Shown here in pieces: positions 33,947 through 42,901 of a stretch of DNA of 64,000 bases. Positions within the stretch are counted from its first letter, which is position 1. Each line of letters opens with the position of its first letter. A program made the position numbers and the translations under genes. Origin of the DNA: Gymnogyps californianus (Eukaryota; Chordata; Aves; Accipitriformes; Cathartidae); assembly GCF_018139145.2 (NCBI RefSeq), contig NC_059471.1, positions 69,003,520 through 69,067,519 of the forward strand, read 5' to 3'. The notes under the pieces were generated by a model. It was not told the origin of the DNA and ran no database searches. It saw only the letters and a list, made by a program, of their open reading frames with translations.

Positions 33947-35894
33947 TGTGGTGGGAAATTTCAGCATGCAGCACAAAGTAATGGAAAAATTTCTTTCTCT
34001 TTTTTCCTCTTAAGACAATCCAGAAGAGAGAGATCGTAGGCTTTGTTGTGAGCCTGCAAGGCACAGAAAGCTGCTGGACTGAGTCAGCCTGCAGGAATGG
34101 ATGGAGTTTACTGTGGCCTAGGGAGGGATGGTATTTATTTACAGCACTTTTTTTTTTATTCTTCCTTATCAGCAGCTCTGAATTCCCAGTTGTAAATTCT
34201 GGGAAATGATGGAAATTATCAGCATGGTTCAAATGTTGCCAAATTTGGTGCACTTTTTTGATAGGACACAAAAATGGAAGTATTCTTCTAGGAATAGGTG
34301 TTTTCCAACTATGCAAAAGAGTGTGCTTGACTCAGAATATGATTATTCCGTGTTTGGAATAAAGGGTCTTCTACTGAGGAAATACGCCAGTTTCAACCGA
34401 TTAAACTGGCAAGGATTCTGCTAAGAGCAAGCGCTCCAAAACCTAGGGGAAAGCTGAGTTTTTGGAGCATGTTAGGCTAGCGCGTATTTGTGCGTGCAGA
34501 GGAGAAGTGACTAACATGTTTGTTCAATTTGGCTCCCTCGGCAAAAAGCTGTCTCCCTGGAAGCGTTCCTGCAGGGAGCGGGATAGTGCTGGGCTGCCTC
34601 TCCTGGACACCAGTCCATCACACAACGGGGGCTTTAAGTGAAAGATTAGGAAATACAGTTAAGAAAGAAGTAAGTGAAGTGTGAAGAATGGTGTTACCAT
34701 GATCCATGCTTTGGAAATTTCTTGTAAGCTTTAGATGACAGACAGCTAAAGCATCCATGCTGTCTTCTCTGACTGCTATAGTTTGCAGTAGACATTTCAT
34801 CTCTCTTTATCCTGATTCTTCAGCTCCAGAAGTCATGGAGCAGCCAGCCTTCCTCACCTGCCCCTGCCTGGTCCTCTACGCTTGTCAAGCTCCAGCAGTA
34901 CTTTCCCCCACCAAGCTCCCCCTGAAGCCCCTGACAGCTGACATCTCCCTCCGAGGCTTAGGTCTGTGTGAGGACTTTCTCTACAGTAACGAGAGAGAAG
35001 CAGCAACGTGGCTGATGTTGCTGTGGTAGAAAAGTTGGTCGTATTTCAGGGTTCTTAACACACACAACCCCACCAACCAACCCCCCTTTAATCCACTGTA
35101 CTTCATTAACAAACACCCGGTCTCCGATATATTTTGGTGCTCAGCCTAATGTGTATAGATTCCAGTTTGAACTGGGGATAGAGGGAACTTCACGGTAGGA
35201 AATTACATCTGGGGACTGTGTTGGTTGCTATCTGATACTAACTTCCTTTTAAGTAGCTTAGTTTGTTATTTAATTCCCTGTTTCAAGCTAGACTGAAAGC
35301 TTGCAGCTAAGTGGAAAGGACACAAAGGGGAGTATTCATCAAAGATAACCTTTGGGTTATCGTGCCTGGGAGGGGTTGGGGCCACTCAGGTTAGATGCTC
35401 TGTGTCTCAGCAATTACTTCTGAAGTCAGGTTCCTGCATTGAGCCCTTTCCCCAGAGAATCCTTTCCTTTCACAGGCTTTGCAGGTAGGCGAGTCACTCT
35501 GCAGTGAATTTAGCTTTTGTGAACATCTGTGTCCTTGCCCCAACAGGAACTGTAGAAGCGCCATGTCACACGAGTTTGGAGGGCTGTGTGCAGTAGGTAT
35601 GGAAACAGCAGAGAAGGCAACAAGGCAGCGCTTCAATTGAGAGCAACGTGGTTGGATTTTTTTTCTTTCCCCCCAAGAATAATTGGATTTATTTGTTGAC
35701 ACAAATCTGAATGAGCAGGCACATCTGAAATGTATTGGCTTATATTTCGTATTCGATATGCCAAACTAGATGATATAATGCAATTTTGCAATTGATTGTA
35801 GGAAAGCAAATGAAAAAGCCCTTTAAAAAGGAATCTGTAGTAATACAGTTGGAATGAAACTTGCTGTTACAAACTCTACTAAATAATGGCAACC
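33947..35894. other. Intergenic region between UXS1 and ECRG4 (right part)
   Basis: Unique-looking sequence running to the 3' end of ECRG4. No coding similarity or repeat recognised. Confidence 0.65.
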
Positions 35895-36122
35895 TGTTTA
35901 TTTTATCAAAAAAAGCTTTATTTCTATAACACTTTATATATAGTGTACTACTAAGTAACGATAATTAAAAAAAAGTCATATTGCTTTCTTCAAAGTCTGG
36001 CAGTTCCTTTACTCTTGCTGTTCTACACGAATAGAAGGAAAGCAGGGTCATTCTGACTGAGGCAGGACTTGGCCTCGCCTAACGCAGCCCTATAGGCACC
36101 AGCTATAGTAGGATAAATGGCA
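35895..36122 (-). other. ECRG4: ECRG4 3' UTR and polyadenylation signals
   Basis: Short 3' UTR of about 220 nt. On the - strand there are two AATAAA signals, at 35917-35922 and 35897-35902. The cleavage site is inferred at or just below 35895. Confidence 0.65.
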
Positions 36123-36284
36123 TTAGTAATCATCATAGTTGACACCGGCTCCGTGCCTGAAGGTGTGTGGATTTCGTGGGCCAATTGGTGAATCTTCATC
36201 ATAGTGGTGTTGGTAGTATCCACCATAGTATTCATTACGAGCACGCCCTAAGCTTGTCCAGTAGGAGATGTCATCTTCAAATTT
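36123..36284 (-). CDS. ECRG4: ECRG4 exon 4 (C-terminus and stop)
   Basis: Terminal exon encoding [20 protein letters not shown], then [20 protein letters not shown] and [13 protein letters not shown], with TAA at 36123-36125 on the - strand. Acceptor is tttcggcag. The last half is the most conserved part of the family. Confidence 0.97.
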   Translation of the reverse strand, partial: KFEDDISYWTSLGRARNEYYGGYYQHHYDEDSPIGPRNPHTFRHGAGVNYDDY

Positions 36285-39200
36285 CTGCCGAAAGAAGAAA
36301 ATACTTGCTTTCCAAGCCTGAAACTTTACAACGAAGAGAGTGAAACAGAAGTGGGGCAAGAGGTTCCTTTTGTCTCTTTCAGAAATTCAGATCCTTTGCG
36401 TATTTGTCAAAACGAAATCTTTAGATCTAAGAGGGTTTGTGACTTGTACCTACCTTCTCTGTGGGATTATCAGGGTCCCGAGTGCAGGAATTGTCCTGCC
36501 CAGCCCCACCTGGGACCCCCACACCCTCTGCCCACTGCAAAGGGCTTAAACTGAGAGCGCCTGCAACTGAAACGTGCACTGAGCGCCTTTAATATTTCTA
36601 TTACCTTTTCAGTGGTGGACTATAAAAATATTTCAATCTTTTGCACTTAAAAATCTAAAGGTTTGGTCCTCCGTTGCCCCATGCCTTTAGTCACGATGTC
36701 CCTGACTGCAAAGTGGGTGCAACAGGCTTTTGCTTTATGCCTGTGATCTTTCACTCCCATTTTGCATGGGTAAAAACGAAGGTACAGTGCAGCCTTCTAG
36801 CTATGGAAATGCAATAAGCAGGTCAATTCTGCTCACAACAGCAGAGGAAAAACAGTGTGCAAGGATATCAAATACTTGCCAAGCCAAAGCCTTCCCTCTG
36901 AATGACTCTTTGGAAATATTTTTGGCTGAGATTTGAAAAAAAAGTTTTGCAAAATACACAATGGGTAAGTACGGCCCAAGTCCTTTGCTGGAACAAACAG
37001 TTATTTCATTGTTAAAACTGTCTTAATACTCAAGAAAACCTACTAAGTGGATTCATTGTATCCCACAACAGGCCTCATTTCAGTTTTTTAAATGCATGCA
37101 GTAACTCAGAGGAGAATTCATCTTATGTGCATGGTTTGTCCTTATTACTTACTTCTTGGTATTTGCCCCCAGTCTTCAGTTTCTGATGCATAAAACCACT
37201 TTTCCTATTTTTCCTATTCCTATTGGGGGAGGGGGATATAGTCATGCTGTTAAAAAGTCACTTTTGTCTGCATAATGTCCAGGAGGATACAAAAAAATGT
37301 ATCCTTCATTATTTCAGTCCAAGCAAAGGATTATTTTTCTAATTGTTCCAGCTTTGAAAATGAGTGCATTCATCTTCTAAGCAATCCACATAGCATGAAG
37401 GTCCAAAACGTACTCCAGCTTGCCTGTGCCAATGCAATCTCATTAAACGTATTCACGCAGCTGACAGAAGCCAAGAATTCAACATCTATAACTATTTTTA
37501 CCTCTTATTAACGTAGAAATTATTCTACATGTGGGACTGCAACTAAATGCACATTTTTCGCCCTATTTCAGCATCTGTTTAGTAGAGCTTTGTGCAGAGC
37601 TGGGAACTCTTGATTCCACTCCAGTGTTTTTACTGATTAACTGTTTTTAAAAAATGTGTCCTTCTCATTTGAAGGGAGGTTGGCTGCACATGATCAGATG
37701 GTTTTCCTTTCACATTTAGAGTCGAGGCACAGCTGCCGGTGCTCGCGACGGTCAGGGGCTGCCCGCACCATGGAGGCACACGCGTGCGTTAGGTACGTAA
37801 TGTTAGCGCAATTTCATTGAGGAATGCCAATCACAGCCAGCTTGGTGTGGATTTCTCAGCATGTTAAAAAGCAAATTGATTAGGTTGAGGCTGCCAAATT
37901 AATTTCCTGAAATACGATTGATTGCTTTGGGTCTGGCCGCCTATTTCTCAAAGCAAACTTTGCCTGGTTGCAATTTATTAAGCTCAAGTTCAGTAGCAGG
38001 CAAGAGCTCCACGCAAGATTTTAATGTAATTTTTTTCTATTAACAAAGTAACGCAGAAATCTCCAACAAATAACGGAGCTTATATTTCTGTGCAACGTTT
38101 GCTACTTTAAAAAAAGAAACCGCAGTATCTGTGAACAGAAGCAGGGCAGCTTCTCCCTGGGTGCCCCCGTGGCTTTGCATCCGCGCTCGCAGCCGCTCGC
38201 TCTTGAAGCCCTACCGACCCTTGAAAGCCTTCTACTCACCGCCTCATCGAATCCCAGGTACAGGAACTGCTGGTACCACTGCTGGACGTCGGGCTGGCTT
38301 CTGTCCCACAGCTGACGCCTCTGGCGTCTCAGGCTGCTTAGGAACTCCTTGGCCGCCGCTTCTTTCACTGACACCTCGGGCTTCGTGGCAACAGGGGCTG
38401 AAATTAATTCCCCCCCAAAAGGCATGCCAGGAAATTTTTAGTCAGCCTGCAGCGTACCGCTTGCAGCAAGTAAGAAAATGCTTCTCGCATCGTGCCATCA
38501 CCTTTGTGCTGGCAGCGCACATGGGCGTAGCAGCAGTAACAGTAATAAATCCAGGAATCATCGATGTAATAGGATTTCTCAGCTACCTTCATTCTCTTGG
38601 ATTTTCGAAAAGCTGTTCTGAGCTCAAGGACAGAAGCTAAGTGAGGAATGTAAATAAATAAACCCAAACTCAAAGAGCATATACACAATGTGTTTGTGCT
38701 TTGAGGAGAGAGCAGGAGACTAGCCTCTGCGTGCTGCTGTTGCAGAAATGGGAATGAAGATGAGAGGTGAAGTTAAAAGGTATGAAGAAACTGGAGAAAC
38801 ACTGCTAACTGATTAGGCTGTAATTTTTGAATCTGTTGTGTAAAAATGTAGTTTTTAAATAATGAGTGCTACTAAATGCCCTGTATGCCTGATAATAAAA
38901 GCCCATCAGGCTTTCATAGCACAGCGCTTGGTGGATGCATGGGAATGCCCTCAACCTGCCAGACCCAGACGTGCCATCTGGCTTGCCCCATGCCTAAGAG
39001 GCAGGCAGTTTGCTGTGGCTGCTAGAGGAATTTATGTACCTCCAAAAGGTATGGATGCGAGGACTGGCTAGCCCCCTGCCACGCATGGAAATGATAAGAC
39101 GTGGTATGATGTTTGGTCTTCCCATGAAACAAGAAGCATGCGTAGGAGTAGGAGGAATGTCTTGGCTTCAGACAGTTCATTGCAATGAGGGAGAGACCAG

Positions 39201-41560
39201 GAACACGGGTGTGGATGGGGATTTTCGGAGGATGGGAGGCAAGAGGCTGGGGCAGACAGGGAAGTCAGGTGGAGATGTGAAAACCATTGAAGCAGGACCC
39301 AGGCAGACTCACGGGGGAGGCAAAGGACTGCAGCGGGAAGGAGATTCAAGAGGTAAAAGCGATTGATAGATGAGTTGTCACAGGAAGAGTGGGAAACAGC
39401 AGGCTGCCCTGTGGTGATGAGCTGTAAACTGATAACTCGCCGTGCACTTGAGCTGGGTATTATTACTGGGAAGCGGGACAGCTGAACAAACGCCATGTGA
39501 ATGAGCCTCGCACAAGGGACACTGCCAGCAAGGGAACCAGTACTGTGTACTTAGCCTGCTCGCTTTAGCGCACAACTGGAAAAGGGGAGTGAGGCTGGAA
39601 TTAAGGGGCTGCATATTCCCTCCATCATCAAGTCAAGGCTTTGCAGTTCTTCCTGGTCTGGGCCGTGTTGCCTGCACACTCCAAAAGCCTCCCCTGGGGC
39701 GGTCCCTCTCACCAGGGGACCTGAACAAACAAGTGGATGCTGCTGGGGCGCAGGGAGGGCGCCTGTTGCAAGCGGTCACTCCTATCCGCATGCAAGCACT
39801 GCAGAATGGTGAGGCAGGGAACCCACACACAAGGAAAACAGCCGTGGGTGGGGCGTGCATTTTAGGGCTGGCAAGAGGTGGTGGGCAATGCCAGGAAAAA
39901 CCCAGGGAGAAGTTAGGCAGGCTTGCAGAAAGCGGGAGTGCCCTCTGCGGAGGTGTAAATTCTTTGCCTCAGCCGTACAGCAGGCTGAGGGGCGGCAACC
40001 AAAACTTCTGGGGTGTTTCGGCCTGCCCCCCCATCTGCTGCAGTGCTGCTTGTCCCCAGCGAGCTCTGTTTCCATCCCCTTCCCTCAACCAGTGAGCCAT
40101 TCCGTGCATCTGCCCGCTGAGCCCTTGGCCATCATCTCTCCCATAGAGAGAGCAGTCTTCCAAGAAGGACGCACACGTGGGGCTAAGAGGACAAAGGGAA
40201 CAAGTCAAGGCATTGCAAGCAAGCCCAGTTTGCACCTTTTCTTCTCTGCACCTGAGCCAGCAGTATTTCCATGCCTTATAATTCTTTGGAAAAGCTTGTG
40301 ACTTCCCAGAATAAACCAGATAGATAAACGCCACGTCTGCCATGCACTGGAAAAGGTAGGTGCTAGACACTGCGCAGAGCAAAACGCAGGCGTACTGCCT
40401 GAGGCTGGGAACCCCGGTTTTCAGAGGGGGCTGCGATAAGCAGAGCCTCCAGCCTTGCCAGTACCAAGTTCCAAACAGACATGCAGGCACAGGCTCCGTA
40501 TGCGCAGGAGGTTTTGGTACGGTATGTAGCGAGAGCGGCTGCACGCTACCAGCTTTGAACTGGGTGCTTGTACACTGCTCCTCTGACTGCCCTCTTTCAG
40601 CTGGAGATAGATAGAGTGACAACACATCGGCAGCTTTGACCGATAGCAACTGACTCAAAGGAAAAATAAGGGAAAGCACTTTGCTGTCTCTTTACTTACC
40701 TTCTCGTTTCTGAAGCAACAGTTTAAGCTTATTTCCCCTTGAAACATCTAGACAAGTAAAAATAAAACACATACATTTACTGAGAAGGACGTAACAACAA
40801 AAAAAAAGATCATATCTCAAAAAATACTGAAAGCATTTTTGTCATAGCTCCAGCCCAACAGGCAAAACTCCGCAGCAAGTTTCTCCCAGTGCCTCCCTTT
40901 GCTCCCGTTTCCACGCTCGAGCGCAACATACGCTGCAGGGAAGCTTCTGACACTCCAGCTCTTCTTGGCAAGGGAACCCTGATACTGGCCACCTTTGCCA
41001 ATTAAATTATTGTGTTTTTCAGCAGAAGACCGCAGCCGGTACCAGTAGCGTGACCCAGCATCCAGGGCGGCACGATAACCCTGGAAAACCCTTGTCACTG
41101 AGCAAGGGGCATGCTAACAACCGGACTGCTTCAAAATTTTCCCTCGCCGCCTGTCCCAAAGCCCATCAGAGCTGTCGTCCTGCTGACACCCTTTCCCAGA
41201 AGGGATCCGAGGCTTTAGCCCACGGCCGGGCAGTGCAGCGGGAGACCCGCAAGGGCTCGGCTGCTCCGAAATGCTTTACTCAACAACAAGCTCTTTAAAA
41301 AAGATGCTCAACTTGCACAAGTTTTGGAGTGCCCGAAAGCGTCCACCCACGCGTCCACGCGGGACGCCAGGGGAAGGCTTCTTCCCACTCCCCAGGACGT
41401 GCCGGGCTATGTTTTCCCTCCCCGCACCCCGCACCCCGCACGCCGGCCCGGTTGCTCACTCACCGGGGGCCGCGCAGAGCAGCGGGAGGAGGAGGAGGAG
41501 GAAGAGGAGGAGGAGGAGAGCGGCCCCGGGCAGGGCCCCGCGGGGCCACGGCGGCGGCAT
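36123..41560 (-). CDS. ECRG4: ECRG4 (augurin), complete coding region, four exons
   Basis: Small secreted or cell-surface tethered pro-hormone-like protein (C2orf40/augurin in human), described in epithelia, choroid plexus and leukocytes as a tumour-suppressor-like and injury-response factor. Exons on the - strand are 41560-41464, 40747-40700, 38397-38240 and 36284-36123. The phases join into 154 codons (human 148). Residues 1 to about 31 form a signal peptide with a leucine-rich core. Then come [11 protein letters not shown] (38-48), a dibasic furin-type site RRQRR (72-76) just before QLWDR, the conserved WYQQFLY block (89-95), KFEDDISYW from 102, and a Tyr-rich acidic C-terminus with [11 protein letters not shown] and final NYDDY. 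The start at 41560 is chosen because it opens the signal peptide and sits in a CpG island. The gene is convergent with UXS1, matching the vertebrate gene order I recall. Confidence 0.97.
36285..38239 (-). other. ECRG4: ECRG4 intron 3
   Basis: Intron of 1.95 kb. The part at about 37795-37990 is AT-rich, repeat-free and dense in homeodomain-like ATTA/TAAT cores, and is a candidate conserved element. No other gene or repeat recognised. Confidence 0.75.
38240..38397 (-). CDS. ECRG4: ECRG4 exon 3 (furin-type site and WYQQFLY)
   Basis: 158-bp exon between acceptor ttaatttcag and donor gtgagt. It encodes [38 protein letters not shown] and [20 protein letters not shown] before QLWD matches the proprotein-convertase site that releases the C-terminal augurin peptide in mammals. 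Confidence 0.96.
38398..40699 (-). other. ECRG4: ECRG4 intron 2
   Basis: Intron of 2.3 kb, GC-richer than the surroundings. It contains a 236-codon open frame on the - strand (39969-40679) with no recognisable domain, judged to be chance. Confidence 0.75.
40700..40747 (-). CDS. ECRG4: ECRG4 exon 2 ([11 protein letters not shown])
   Basis: 48-bp exon encoding [16 protein letters not shown] plus the first base of Ala. Acceptor tttacttgtctag is used because it joins exon 1 in frame. A nearer AG (tttcaag, exon start at 40737) would shift the frame against exon 1. Donor is gtaagt. QKRE contains a basic pair found in mammals too. Confidence 0.93.
40748..41463 (-). other. ECRG4: ECRG4 intron 1
   Basis: Intron of about 716 bp between the signal-peptide exon and exon 2. 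It becomes CpG-richer towards exon 1. No repeat seen. Confidence 0.8.
41464..41560 (-). CDS. ECRG4: ECRG4 exon 1 (signal peptide)
   Basis: Coding part of exon 1: ATG at 41558-41560, then [14 protein letters not shown] followed by a run rich in Leu with one Phe and one Pro, then LLCAAP. Donor gtgagt begins at 41463. The Leu run is encoded by an almost pure CTC repeat. Signal cleavage is likely near CAA-P, residues 29-32, but the exact site is not certain. Confidence 0.93.
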
Positions 41561-41651
41561 GGCGGCAAGGGGCGGCGGGCGGTGCGGCGCGGCGCGGCGA
41601 CCCACCTGGGCGGGAGGAGACGGAGAGGATGGAGACGGAGATGGCGACGAA

Positions 41652-41680
41652 GGGAAGGGAAGGGAAGGGAAGGGAAGGGG
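41652..41680 (+). repeat. (GGGAA)n purine tract
   Basis: Five perfect GGGAA units followed by GGGG, about 100 bp upstream of the ECRG4 start codon on the opposite strand. Four or more G3 runs with 2-nt spacers fit a G-quadruplex motif. Confidence 0.85.
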
Positions 41681-41747
41681 CGCCCCAGCCCGCCCGGCTC
41701 GGCCCGGCCCGACGCCACGGGGAGGGGCGGGGAGGCGCCCGGGTGGC

Positions 41748-41760
41748 GGGGGGGGGGGGG
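41748..41760 (+). repeat. 13-G homopolymer
   Basis: Uninterrupted G run within the ECRG4 CpG island, in a local context of several other G3 runs. Confidence 0.9.
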
Positions 41761-41870
41761 CGAGGGCAGCCGCGGTGCGGTGCGGGTCTGGGAGCACCCC
41801 CGCAGGCAGCGGCATGAGCGGGGAGCGCTCCCGACCCCGGCAGCCCCTGTGCCGCCCCGGCATCGGCAGC

Positions 41871-41900
41871 CGTGGGCTTCCGTGGGCTTCCGTGGGCTTG
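41871..41900 (+). repeat. Triple tandem 10-bp repeat
   Basis: The unit CGTGGGCTTC occurs three times in tandem, the third differing only at the last base. It lies at the upstream edge of the CpG island. Confidence 0.9.
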
Positions 41901-42058
41901 TGCCCTTTGCGCTCGAACGTGGAGCGAGCTGCGTTTCGGTAGGACGAGGCATCCACCCTTTTGTTTGGCACGGCACGGTTTGCCAGTTCCCAGCAGCGCG
42001 GGGTTTTTGGGGGGTTACGCATATTATTACTTAATAATAAGGGCAACAGGCAAAGACC

Positions 42059-42108
42059 TTTCAGCCACTCAAATTCAAAAAAATTTCAGCCACTTGAATT
42101 CAAAAAAA
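42059..42108 (+). repeat. 25-bp tandem duplication
   Basis: Two adjacent 25-bp copies, 42059-42083 and 42084-42108, both beginning tttcagccact and ending in seven A, with two differences between them. Confidence 0.9.
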
Positions 42109-42815
42109 GAAATAGCTGCAGCATGTCATTTAACGTTTCTCTGCATATAAAGGCGGTTTGTCAGTTGCCTGTAACAGCAGATGAAAATTGAGAGCTTGTC
42201 TTGGTGGGAAAATGAAATCAGAATCAACCAAAGGTGGCTTAGTTCAGGGTTTTTTTTCTCCCTCTCCCTCCCTTCCACCCCCCAAGTCCACAGAAAACCG
42301 CAATGCATTTTAACTGATCAGCTTTAAAAAGTAATTCCGATTTCTTTTTTTACATATAGACAGGTTTAGCTTATAGTAAGAACTCAGGGACCAAAAGCCA
42401 AGCTCACAAACTAAAAGCCCTTGCTCAGCAGGATCGTAACTGTAATGGTGCCTAAACTTGCGCTGCCTTTTCCTAATTCGGACTTAAGCTTCCCTCAGCG
42501 AGTTCGGCTTCTCTCAGCTCCTTCCCCTGCAAACACCCCAGATGAAGCCTAGTGAAATCCTTGCCCGTCCCCGGACACAAACCTCTCTCTTCCCTCGCAG
42601 CAGAGATCCACAACACTCAGGAGACGGTTACGGGCGTCTCGCCTCCTGCTGAAGCTGTGCCAGGGTACAGCGAGGAGCGCGGGAGGGATTTCGGGGGAGG
42701 CGAGGGTGAGCGAGGGAGAGCCGGGCTCTCTCTGTAACCTACTTGTGAGAAATCTGGCAAGCGCCAGGGCCTCGGCTCCCTGATCCAAGGATTGTTTCCA
42801 CATTGGTTGCAGATG

Positions 42816-42901
42816 AATATATACACACACACTGTATATACTGTATATATTGTAATTGTATATAAATATGTATATTGAATACATATGTGTATATATACAT
42901 A
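42816..42901 (+). repeat. TA/CA-rich imperfect microsatellite
   Basis: Alternating purine-pyrimidine stretch of mixed TA, CA and TG steps with many short self-complementary segments such as tgtatatactgtatata. It is likely to be polymorphic. Confidence 0.8.

Larger units (their letters stand above)
41385..41950 (-). promoter_or_regulatory. ECRG4: ECRG4 CpG island promoter and 5' UTR
   Basis: Very GC-rich, CpG-dense stretch spanning exon 1 and several hundred bases upstream. No TATA box is obvious, as expected for a CpG-island promoter. It holds a (GGGAA)n tract, a 13-G run and a triple 10-bp repeat. The transcription start cannot be placed from sequence. The mammalian ECRG4 promoter is known to be methylation-silenced in tumours. 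Confidence 0.75.

Noticed and set aside
33831..34316. 161-codon open frame on the - strand
   Set aside because: Its C-terminal part runs into the diverged LTR and the remainder resembles no protein.
39969..40679. 236-codon open frame on the - strand in ECRG4 intron 2
   Set aside because: No recognisable domain or codon bias, and it is not joined to exon 2, where reading on past the donor meets a stop after three codons. Intron GC content makes long chance frames likely.
40737..40747. Nearer acceptor for ECRG4 exon 2 (tttcaag)
   Set aside because: It places GNKLK out of frame with the exon 1 donor, whereas the TCTAG acceptor at 40748-40749 restores frame.
41271..42046. Long overlapping open frames on both strands (up to 236 codons) in the CpG island
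   Set aside because: They are low-complexity Arg/Gly/Pro products of CpG-rich DNA in several frames at once. Only the - strand signal peptide from 41560 links to recognised ECRG4 exons.
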